From contig CAVVZJ010000010.1 in assembly GCA_963752755.1 (NCBI GenBank), positions 496,001-560,000 of the forward strand: DNA of 64,000 nt. Reading direction: 5' to 3'. The stretch comes from CAVVZJ01 sp963752755. Its GTDB lineage: Bacteria > Planctomycetota > Planctomycetia > Isosphaerales > Isosphaeraceae. The notes below the pieces were generated by a model. That model made no database searches. It saw only the letters and a list, made by a program, of their open reading frames with translations, and was not told the DNA's origin. Both the position numbers and the translations under genes were made by a program. Each line of letters opens with the position of its first letter. Within the stretch, counting starts at the first letter, position 1. Below are positions 56,431 to 64,000 of this stretch, one piece after another.

Positions 56431-57048
56431 GACACCCCCCGAACGATCGTTTCGGCCGAGGTCGAATCGCCCCGTACTCCTTCCCAACATGACCGGACCG
56501 GGTCATGCGTTCAACGCTCTTGCTCGGCGGTCAGTTCCGGCCCGAGCCGCGGCCTCGCATCCCATCGTGAGGTGACGCCCTGGCCGCCGAGCGTCCGCCC
56601 GTTTCTCGCGCTCGTGCAGCATTTCGCCCCGACGGGCCAAGTGCGTGCTATAATTAACGCTAGTTCCTTGGCAATCCGGTTTCCCGCCCGCCCCGTCTTT
56701 TGGCGGGACGTCGCGACGTTGTCGCGCGTCCCCGCGCCGAACGAACTTCAAAATGGGCAAGATGATCGACGCAACTTCTGAGACGCTTACTCTTTCCGAT
56801 TGACATACCGGCGTGCCGCGAAGCGTCCCTCGGACGTCTTCACGCCGTTTCGCAGGCGTCCCCGGCAGCGTCGCCTGCGCGTTCCCACACCGTCCCGGCA
56901 TCTTTGTGCGGTCAAAGAAAGCGATTGTTGCCATTTGGTCGGGGGCTGCCCTCGGGACGGTTCGCGCAGGTCGGATGTCGGCGATCGTTCTCCGGATTCG
57001 CGGGTCGGCTGACCCGCTCGGGCCCGGGTCGAAGGCTCCCCGGCGGAC
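56431..57048. other. Upstream region of the oxidoreductase gene with dispersed element
   Basis: 618 bases with no recognised gene. It contains the inverted box-A/box-B element (56647-56760), whose promoter-like pair faces the oxidoreductase gene. Confidence 0.5.
56647..56760 (-). promoter_or_regulatory. Dispersed element copy c with promoter-like pair facing the oxidoreductase gene
   Basis: On the minus strand, box A (56760-56734) is followed by TTGCCA (56674-56669), a 16-base spacer and TATAGC (56652-56647). Box B matches copy b at 27424-27451 in 18 or more positions, including the ttaat before the -10 box. Here it lies about 217 bases before the oxidoreductase start codon, so it could be that gene's promoter. 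Confidence 0.55.
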
Positions 57049-57270
57049 TCAATATCCGGACTTCTTGTCGACGATATGCAGGAGCATCCGACCCGCGGCG
57101 AACCGCCGGAGATTCTCGCGAAAGAGCTCGTGCGCCCGCCGCTCGCCCCTGGGGGACTGACCGGCCGTGTGCGGGGTGATGATCACATTGCGCTTCCAGA
57201 GGGGGTGTCCTGCCGGGAGCGGCTCCGGGTCGGTCACGTCCAGGCCGGCGGCGAGAGCCTCGATGCTGGA
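57049..57270 (-). pseudogene. C-terminal fragment of a D-2-hydroxyacid dehydrogenase
   Basis: The frame reads SSIEALAAGLDVTDPEPLPA, then GHPLWKRNVIITPHTAGQ and RAHELFRENLRRFAAG. These are the NAD-domain end and the conserved His (ITPHTAG) of D-isomer 2-hydroxyacid dehydrogenases. The N-terminal 230 residues are gone; the adjacent esterase gene lies directly upstream at 57316. Likely a relic after a deletion or rearrangement. Confidence 0.65.
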
Positions 57271-57315
57271 ACAGGCTTCGTGATCTTCCCATCCACTCTT
57301 CGAGGTTTCAGGGCG

Positions 57316-59381
57316 TCATCGAGAACGCGGTGCAACGGCTCGTTCCACCCGGTTGTTCGGGTGCCCGGGTGGAGACCACTGCTCGTCGAAGAAGCCGGTT
57401 CGGATCACGACTCCAGCCTCCGGCCGGGACGGGTCGTCAGGAACCTTGATGACGGCCCAGTCGCCCAGGCGGGGGAAGAGGAGATAGTTCAGCGTGGCGA
57501 GTTCTTGCTCGTGGAAGGAGTGCCCGCTGTTGAGGACCACGTAGCGCCCCTCGGCCAACGGATTCGGCTGGATCAAGATCGGCGCATGGCCGGCCGAGGC
57601 CACGTTCGTGTCACCGATCGCGCATTCCTCGCGTGTCCAGCGGATCGGCAAGCCCGGCAGCACGCGAGCGATCCAGGAGTTGCTCCCGGGGTCCCCGAAG
57701 AGGATCAGGTGGAAGCGGCGAGCGTCCTCTGCGGTGACCTCCGTGTCGTCCTTGACCGGCAGCTCACCACGGAAGTAATGCCTCCACTCGGAGGCAAACC
57801 GCTTCAGACTGGCTTCCGACCACGCCTGCACCGCCGGGTCCCACGCCGCGCCGGTGCCGCGAACGCAGAGGAAGGGGGCGGTGAATGCGTCGTCGATCGG
57901 CCCCTGCAACCCCGGTCGCTTACCATCCAGCTTCCAGTGGTCGAGCTCGCCCAGGTAAGCCCACTGATCACCGCGTTTGCCTAGGACGATTCCGATGCGT
58001 TCCGGCCCGCCTCGATGCTCCGGCACCGGCACGTCCACGCCTCCGACACGGACCTCCTTCACCGTCGAGGACACCGGAGGGAGGATGGCGAATCGCGTGA
58101 CGTTGCTCGCCTCCACGACCTCGACCGTGTCCTCCTCGACCAACCGCGCTTCCAGTTCGGCACGGTTGTAGTGCTCGCCCATCCCGAGCACCTGGAGCCA
58201 GTCGCAACGGCTGTACTTGAGGGTCCACGTGACGAAGCGGATACGGTTCGGGGCATGCTCTCGCCCCTTCGCTGCAAACTCGCCGAGGCGCCGCATCTGC
58301 TCCGCATGTGTGACCGGATCGATGACGTGACCCGTACCCGGGGAGATAAGGTTGACCATCGTGAGGCCTTCCTTCGCCATCGCCCGACCCATGATCTCGT
58401 GGGCCTGGAAGAAAACATCCTTGTCGCCCATGCAGGCGACGGTCGGCACCATGCCGGCGTTGGCCGCGTAGTCCACCGAGTCGAGCATGTGCAGCATCTT
58501 CTCCTGCTGCGGCGGGAGTGGGCCGACAACCACGAAGTTTTCCAGCGGCGTTTTCGAGAACTCATGCGTATCCACATATCCGCAGTAGGGCCCGAGGGCG
58601 ACGAATCGATCCGGGTGCTTGAGCCCGAGGTGCCAGGTGCCCGAGGCCCCCATCGACATCCCGCGCAGCACGATCCGGTCACGATCGACGGCGTAGTTTC
58701 GGCAGGCCGCCTCGATCGCTTCGAAAACGTCGGTCTCGCCCGCCCAGCGGTAGCCATTCTCGACCCGGCCGAGCGGGTGCAATTCGATGTAGTCCCGCTC
58801 GGGAGCATCGGCGGCGGGCTGATCCCCCTCGTCGAAGCACCCAGGAACCGCAGCTCGCTCATCCCGATCGGCCGGGTGCTGCCGTGGAGCACCACGTCGA
58901 GCCGCATGGGCTTACCCCGTTCGTAGTTCTCGGGCACGATCAATGCGAAGGGCTGGACCGAGTTGTCCACCGCCGAGACGAAGCCGCGGACAACCTTCCC
59001 CTTCCTTCCCGTCCATGGTGCCTTGCCGGCTTCAAGCGCGTTGAGCCGCTCCTGGCACCGCTCCAGTGCCGTCTTCAAGAGCTTCACGTCGGACGGTCCG
59101 AACGTCGCGTCATATTCCAGTCCCCAGGCGATCCCCTTGGCAAAGACCTCCGCATCGGCGAGGCGGTCGCTTCTTCTCTCCGATCCTCCACCTTCGGTTC
59201 CCCTCAACGTCTCCAACCGCCCCGTCAGTTCTTTCAGGTCGCGCTCGATCTGCTCTCGCTGCTCGACTCCCAGGGTGAGTGGGTCGTCAGCACCCAGGGA
59301 GACGGCTGGCCCGACTCCGCCCCACGTGGAGAGTGCTGCGAGAATCGCGAAGTGAATCCGATAGCCGCGTGTGGTCACCAC
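57316..59381 (-). CDS. Secreted alpha/beta-hydrolase (esterase/peptidase S9-like), one frameshift
   Basis: About 688 residues. GTG 59381 leads into a signal-like stretch YRIHFAILAALSTWGGVGPA. An N-terminal helical domain is followed by LIVPENYERGKPMRLDVVLHG (oxyanion strand). A frame change near 58845 then joins to HPLGRVENGYRWAGETDV, IVLRGMSMGASGTWHLGLKH (Ser nucleophile in GMSMG), ACMGDKDVFF (acid) and SPGTGHVIDPV (His). The C-terminal 200 residues are beta-rich. The catalytic order Ser-Asp-His is normal. Probably a periplasmic ester- or peptide-hydrolase; the substrate is unknown. The start is uncertain; an ATG lies about 90 bases upstream. Confidence 0.75.
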
Positions 59382-59703
59382 GTCCTCGCTCCCCGCGTAC
59401 GGCGATCCGGTGCCCTCAGAACGACTGATTGTCGGGGAGAGACCGGCCGCTCGCAAGAGGGGCATCCGCACGATGGCCGGTCGAATCGACGGGAACATCG
59501 GACCGAATCGCGTCTGGCCGGCTCCCCGTGGTTCCTTGTCGACACAGTGAGCCGCCACCCACGGCAGCAGTCCATCCACAAGCCATGGCGGGATCATGGA
59601 GAGAGAAGAACGCGAATGTGGGGTGGTACGTTGCTCCCCATGCCCGGATCTCCCAAACTGACACGACGACTCGAACCCGTCACTCAAGATCGGAGGACAG
59701 ACG

Positions 59704-60576
59704 ATGGGACGTGCAAAAGCGATGGTGATCTTCGGCGTGCTGGGGTGGTTTCTCACGACCGCTGGACCCGCCACGGCCGATCCTCCTCGGGCCAGTGAAC
59801 GCTACCTCCGCTTCCGCGCGGGCCAGACGATGGCCTACGGGATCCTTGAAGGAAACCGCGTGAGGCAGCTCTCGGGTGATCTCTTCGGCGAGTTCGCGAA
59901 GACCGATCAAACCTATGCCCTGGAAGAGGTCACACTGCTCCCGCCGACCCAGCCGACGCAGATTCTTGCCCTCGCCGGCAACTACAGGAGCCATCTCGAT
60001 GGCGAGGCAGTCCCCTCGAAGTTCCAGATCCCCCAGCCGTTCTTCAAGAGTCCCTCCTGCCTCATCGCCGATGGGGAAAAGATCATCATCCCCCGGGACT
60101 CCCCTGGTCCGGTGCACTTCGAGGCCGAGTTGGTGATCGTGATCGGAAAGCGAGCCCGCAAGGTCTCCAGGGAGCGGGCGCTGGACTATGTCTTTGGCGT
60201 AACCTGCGGCAACGACGTCAGCGAGCGGTTCTGGCAGAACGACGAGCAGGGCAAGGACGTCCAATGGTGGCGTGCCAAGGGGGCCGACACCTTCGGCCCG
60301 GTCGGACCGTACATCGCCACCGGCCTCGACTACGACAACCTGAAACTGACCCTACGCCTCAACGGCGAGGTGAAGCAGGAGGAGCAGACAAGCCGGTTGA
60401 TCCACGATGTCGCCTCCGCCGTTAGTTTCATCAGCCGTTATGTCACACTCCATCCCGGCGACCTGATCTTCACCGGAACGCCCGGAGAGACCGCGGCCAT
60501 CAAGCCGGGGGACGTGGTTGAGGTCGAGCTGGAGGGTGTGGGCGTGCTGCGCAATCCCGTGGTGGCCGAGGAGTAG
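59704..60576 (+). CDS. Exported fumarylacetoacetate hydrolase (FAH) family protein
   Basis: 290 residues. A signal peptide is visible (VIFGVLGWFLTTAGPATA, cleavage near ADPP), which is unusual for FAH enzymes. The catalytic fold is complete: ILALAGNYRSHLDG, QPFFKSPSCL, metal ligands Glu140, Glu142 (HFEAELVIVIGK) and Asp171 (CGNDVSERFWQ), RLIHDVASAVSFISRYVTLH, PGDLIFTGTPGE and IKPGDVVEVELEGVG. Expected chemistry: C-C bond hydrolysis or decarboxylation/isomerisation of 2-oxo acids. The start at 59704 could also be the Met seven codons later. The frame is intact. Confidence 0.88.
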   Translation: MGRAKAMVIFGVLGWFLTTAGPATADPPRASERYLRFRAGQTMAYGILEGNRVRQLSGDLFGEFAKTDQTYALEEVTLLPPTQPTQILALAGNYRSHLDGEAVPSKFQIPQPFFKSPSCLIADGEKIIIPRDSPGPVHFEAELVIVIGKRARKVSRERALDYVFGVTCGNDVSERFWQNDEQGKDVQWWRAKGADTFGPVGPYIATGLDYDNLKLTLRLNGEVKQEEQTSRLIHDVASAVSFISRYVTLHPGDLIFTGTPGETAAIKPGDVVEVELEGVGVLRNPVVAEE

Positions 60577-60634
60577 CCACGCCGCCCAGTCGTCCACCCG
60601 GGGCTCTGCTGTCTCGCCGAGGCTCAACCAATCC

Positions 60635-60886
60635 TCAACGAGACGGCGAGCCCCACGGCGCAGCTCCGACAGGGGTTGGCCCTCGTGCGAGGATCGGCTC
60701 GACGACCGGGCCTTCCGCATCCGTCAGGCGGAATTCGCGGCCCTGGAAGCGAAAGGTCAACTTCGCGTGGTCGATGCCGAGACATTGCCAGAACGTCGCG
60801 TGCAAGTCGTGAACGTAAACGGAACCCTTGATGATGTTGTCACCGAAGTCGTCCGTTTCTCCGAGCGTGAACTCCGGCCGAATGCT
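60635..60886 (-). pseudogene. C-terminal fragment of a DUF1501 protein
   Basis: The frame PEFTLGETDDFG, GSVYVHDLHATFWQCLGIDH, AKLTFRFQGREFRLTDAEG and VVEPILARG is the last 70 residues of a DUF1501 protein (compare GLDHTRLTYFYGGRDHRLTD at 47.7 kb). The upstream part is missing. No partner DUF1549 gene lies next to it. A relic on the strand opposite to its neighbours. Confidence 0.65.
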
Positions 60887-61108
60887 GCCACTGGGATCAG
60901 GAGTAAGTAACGTCATCCCAGACGTGTGCCTTCCTTCACGACCTGGAACCGGTCCGGATCGTTCTGGCACTTCCTCCAGCACATGTTAAACTCGCCGGGC
61001 AGGAGCATGGCCAGGAACGACTCCCGGTGGGCGACTCCGATGAGAGGCGCCTTCGAGACGTCCCGATCGACTTCGACCGACTGGCACCCGGCATTCAGGA
61101 GATTCCCC

Positions 61109-62404
61109 ATGTCCAGCACCACCCGTCGCGGATTCGTCCAGCACTCGGCGGCCCTCGGCCTGGGTCTGACGTTCACGCTGGGCGGCAAGGCGTTCTCGGC
61201 CAACGACAAGATCCGCGTCGCCTGCATCGGCGTCCGCGGGCGGGGCAACTCGGTCATGCACAGCTTCGCGGCTGAGCCGGACTGCGAGATCAGCCACATC
61301 TGCGACGTCAACCAGGCCGTCCGCGAACAGCGGGGCGGGGAGATGAAAGCGAGGACCGGCCGCCTACCCAAACTGGTCAACGACTATCGGACCCTCCTCG
61401 ACGACGCTTCGGTGGACGCGTTCATGGTTGCCACGCCGGACCACTGGCACGCCATGCTCACAATCGACGGCTGCCTCCACGGCAAGGACGTTTACGTCGA
61501 GAAACCCGCCAGCCACAACATCCGCGAGGGTCAGACGGCGCTGGCCGCTGCCCGCAAGAAGGACCGGATGGTGCAGGTCGGCACGCAGATCCGCAGCGCC
61601 CCGTTCCTTCGCGAAGCTGCCGATTATGTCAAGAGCGGTGCGATGGGACGGGTGATCTATGGCAAGGCCTGGGAAACCGATCGCAACGGCGAGGTCCACC
61701 TGGCACCCGATGGAACCCCACCACGCGGCTTTGACTACGAGATCTGGCAAGGACCTTGTCCCGAGCGTCCCTACAACCCCACAATCGTCGGCGGCGCCTG
61801 GCGATGGCTCTTCGACTACGGCACCGGCGACCTCGGCAACGACGGCGTCCATCGTATCGATTACGGCCGGTATGTCATGGGTCTGGAGGGGATGCCCACG
61901 GCGATCGGCTGCACCGGCGGCAAGCTTTTCTTCACGGACGACGATCAGGAGTGGCCCGATACCCTGCTCGTCCAGTACGAATACCCGGGCCAGATCTTCC
62001 AGTACGAGATGCGTCTGTGGTCACGGCCGAAGCTGTTCGGCGCCACCGAGGGAGCGGTCATCCACGGTGAGAATGGCTGGATCCTGCTGACGAACACCAC
62101 ATGGAAGGCCTTTGACGCCGCCGACAAGCTGGTCAAGGAGGGAGGGACCAGCGGAGCCGAGGCCCAGCAAGCCCATGTCCGCAATTTCCTCGACGCCGTC
62201 CGAAGCCGGAAGCGCGAGTCCTTGAATCAAGAGATCGCATCCGGACACATCAGCACAGCCATGTGCCATGCCGGCCATATCGCCTGGCGCACCGGACGTC
62301 GGTTGCGGTTCGACTCGCGGACGGAGACGTTTGATGACTCGGCGGCCAACCAGTACCTCGGCCGCGAACATCGCAAGGGTTTCGAGTTACCGGAGATCTC
62401 GTGA
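61109..62404 (+). CDS. Gfo/Idh/MocA family oxidoreductase, Tat-exported
   Basis: NAD(P)-dependent sugar or inositol dehydrogenase-like protein of 431 residues. A twin-arginine signal TTRRGFVQHSAALGLGLTF (residues 4-22) is followed by the Rossmann loop ACIGVRGRGNS (38-48). Then come VATPDHWHAMLTIDGCLHGK, the EKP triad (131-133) in DVYVEKPASHN and the C-terminal sheet GAWRWLFDYGTGDLGNDGVH. Such Tat-exported members are abundant in planctomycetes and act on sugars in the periplasm. ATG 61109 begins the Tat signal; upstream frame is unrelated. A likely glycan-degradation neighbour follows. Confidence 0.9.
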   Translation: MSSTTRRGFVQHSAALGLGLTFTLGGKAFSANDKIRVACIGVRGRGNSVMHSFAAEPDCEISHICDVNQAVREQRGGEMKARTGRLPKLVNDYRTLLDDASVDAFMVATPDHWHAMLTIDGCLHGKDVYVEKPASHNIREGQTALAAARKKDRMVQVGTQIRSAPFLREAADYVKSGAMGRVIYGKAWETDRNGEVHLAPDGTPPRGFDYEIWQGPCPERPYNPTIVGGAWRWLFDYGTGDLGNDGVHRIDYGRYVMGLEGMPTAIGCTGGKLFFTDDDQEWPDTLLVQYEYPGQIFQYEMRLWSRPKLFGATEGAVIHGENGWILLTNTTWKAFDAADKLVKEGGTSGAEAQQAHVRNFLDAVRSRKRESLNQEIASGHISTAMCHAGHIAWRTGRRLRFDSRTETFDDSAANQYLGREHRKGFELPEIS

Positions 62405-62697
62405 GGGTCGCCCCTTTCCGGAAACGCCGGTCACCCCGGATTCACTGCCGGCGTCACGGTCGGTCCGACGCTCGTGGTCGAGGCAGATCAGATGCTGGGG
62501 CGGGGTGTGGTTGCTCGTACGAGGTTGGCAGGGAGGGCACAATGGGCCAATCCGAACACTGGCCCATGTGACACCCACACCAGCCGGATCAAACCCTGGG
62601 GCGGCAAAATGTTTCGTTGCGACGAGGACCCAACCGGCCGGCCCATCGCCCCCGGGATCGAGTCCAGCGGAGGCAAGTCAGACCCGAGGTCACTCTG

Positions 62698-64000
62698 ATG
62701 CACTTGAGCACGCTTCTACGATCAACCGCGATGGCACTCATCCTCGTCGGTCCGCTCGTCGCGAGAGCACAGCCGCCGCGGCTGGAATTCACTCGCATGG
62801 TGGCTCACTGGGACGGCTACGCCGACCCCGACTACCTGGCTTTCATCGACGACGCGCGGCCCGAGGTCGTGCAGGTTGGCTTCTACGGCGCCCATTTCTG
62901 GAGTCTCGCCCACACCCCCTTTGGCGGCGGTTATCCCGCTCACTTCCCCGTCCGCGGCCTGGACGAGTGCGGCAACTGGTTCGAGGAATTGAACGGGCAA
63001 CTCCACCGCCGGAGGGCCAAGGTGGTCGGCCACTTCAACGTCGAGTTCCTCGTCGGCGATCCCGACGGTCCCGAGGGGCCTCGCGGCTTCTTCCAGTTCT
63101 ACCGCGACCTCTGGAATGAGCAGGTGCTGGGACCGCGGCCGACGGACGACCCGCTCGAATTGCTCCAGAAGGGGCCGGATGGCCTGCCAATCATCCACCA
63201 CAGCTACCAGATCGGCGGGATGAGCGAATACTGGGGCTGCCTGAATAACCCGAAGTGGCGGGATGTGCTCAAGGCTTGGGTGAGAGTCGCCCTCCGACGA
63301 GGGGTCGATGGCTTCATCGGCAACTACCTCTATCGCCATAACTGTCTCTGTGACCACTGCGTCCAGGGTTTCCGATGCTACCTTGCCGACCGGTTTACCG
63401 CGGACGAGCTACGGGAGCGTTTCGAGATCGTCGATCTGGAGCATCACGAGTTTCGCGAGATCGTCGGCTGGCACGACCCTGCTAAGTCGTCGCCCTTGCT
63501 GCGGGAGATGCTGCGATTCTCACAGATCTCGGTCAAGCGGGCCTTCGACGAGGTCTTCCGGCAGTTCGGCCGGTCACTGAAGTCGGACCTGATCGTCGCC
63601 CAGTGGGACCACCTCGGCGACTTTGCTCAGATCGCTGGCGACGAACGTTGCCTTCTACCGGCCAGGCTCTGGGGCCGCGGCGAGGACTATCTCTGGTACA
63701 GCACGGGTTCCGCCGCCTGCTTCACCGATCTCGCTGCGGGCATTCTCGGCGAGGGAACCTTGCAGGCTCGCTATATTCGCGGCGCCTTCGACGACAAGCC
63801 GTTCACCCTCGGCAAGTACGAATCCACCCGCATCCGGGTTGCGATCGCCGAGTTGGCGGCCAACGGCGGCGCCCCGATGGGCTTCTACGCCCGATTCCGC
63901 GACCCTGAGGCCCGCACTGAGCTGGTCCGCTACTACCGCTTCCTCCGCGAGAACGATGCCCTCTACCACGCCAACCGACCCCACGCCGAGGCTGTGCTGC
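62698..64000 (+). CDS. Beta-galactosidase/GH42-like secreted glycosidase, 3' end outside the window
   Basis: At least 434 residues, open to the window end. Signal peptide LLRSTAMALILVGPLVARA (cleavage near QPPR). TIM-barrel-like strands follow: ARPEVVQVGFYGAHFWS, HFNVEFLVGDP, PIIHHSYQIGGMSEYWGC and VDGFIGNYLYRHNCLCDHC. The last, CxCxxC with a following F(R)CYLADRF, is the Cys-rich turn of GH42-like planctomycete glycosidases (C-x-C-x2-C then F-x-x-WL). Start ATG 62698 is 294 bases after the oxidoreductase stop; the gap holds nothing recognisable. The exact GH family and substrate are uncertain. Confidence 0.7.
   Translation, partial: MHLSTLLRSTAMALILVGPLVARAQPPRLEFTRMVAHWDGYADPDYLAFIDDARPEVVQVGFYGAHFWSLAHTPFGGGYPAHFPVRGLDECGNWFEELNGQLHRRRAKVVGHFNVEFLVGDPDGPEGPRGFFQFYRDLWNEQVLGPRPTDDPLELLQKGPDGLPIIHHSYQIGGMSEYWGCLNNPKWRDVLKAWVRVALRRGVDGFIGNYLYRHNCLCDHCVQGFRCYLADRFTADELRERFEIVDLEHHEFREIVGWHDPAKSSPLLREMLRFSQISVKRAFDEVFRQFGRSLKSDLIVAQWDHLGDFAQIAGDERCLLPARLWGRGEDYLWYSTGSAACFTDLAAGILGEGTLQARYIRGAFDDKPFTLGKYESTRIRVAIAELAANGGAPMGFYARFRDPEARTELVRYYRFLRENDALYHANRPHAEAVL

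Noticed and set aside
54811..56781. Plus-strand frame of 656 codons opposite the oxidoreductase
   Set aside because: Antisense to a clear TPP enzyme; rich in Arg/Gln/His without domain matches.
60913..61100. Minus-strand frame ending with a plausible peptide (PLIGVAHRESFLAMLLPGEF)
   Set aside because: Looks partly coding but no family could be named, and it overlaps the leader of the Gfo/Idh/MocA gene; too weak to annotate.

Overview
The window is GC-rich and fits a planctomycete, most likely of the Isosphaeraceae/Gemmatales side. The evidence is: five unrelated exported proteins that start with the planctomycete motif LExLExRxLLS/VPA; a DUF1559 pilin-like protein with an H-x9-DG ending; two sets of DUF1549/DUF1553 plus DUF1501 genes; and an ECF sigma factor fused head to tail with a Ser/Thr kinase. 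Genus cannot be fixed from the window.

Layout. 0.6-4.7 kb: a tandemly duplicated secreted-protein gene, a secreted S53 (sedolisin) protease and a sulfotransferase. 5.0-14.3 kb: a TetR regulator with a clear operator, a lipoprotein membrane-fusion protein and two RND pump genes; both pump genes keep their protein sequence but carry many 1-base indels. 14.3-18.3 kb: an Hsp90-like remnant, an ECF sigma/anti-sigma pair, a secreted beta-propeller protein, and a peroxiredoxin-like gene with an in-frame TGA at the peroxidatic position followed by a SECIS-like hairpin (a probable selenoprotein, the best find here). 18.3-23 kb: a mobile-element island (IS110, IS1634, IS1595 types). 23.3-29.7 kb: a large FG-GAP/Ig-like exported protein and a matrixin-type metalloprotease, separated by 1.2 kb of repeats. 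29.9-36.2 kb: Ser/Thr kinase-TPR with its ECF sigma factor, DUF1559 protein, and a second, membrane-anchored ECF sigma factor. 36.4-39.2 kb: Tat-exported ferritin-like protein and a TIGR03118-type propeller. 39.7-43.8 kb: decayed IS110, a YcxB-like membrane protein and a group of small genes. 44-54.7 kb: two planctomycete DUF1549/1553-DUF1501 modules, the second with a PPC-like secreted protein in front. 54.8-64 kb: a lone indolepyruvate oxidoreductase-like alpha subunit, a dehydrogenase fragment, an esterase, an exported FAH-family protein, a DUF1501 fragment, a Gfo/Idh/MocA oxidoreductase and a glycosidase-like protein running off the end.

The window holds three copies of a long palindromic element whose arms covary between copies, and a second dispersed element carrying promoter-like boxes. 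Many genes have single-base indels with otherwise conserved protein, which suggests either base-calling errors or very recent decay; I annotate full gene extents and mark the disruptions. No tRNA, rRNA or CRISPR array was recognised by eye.
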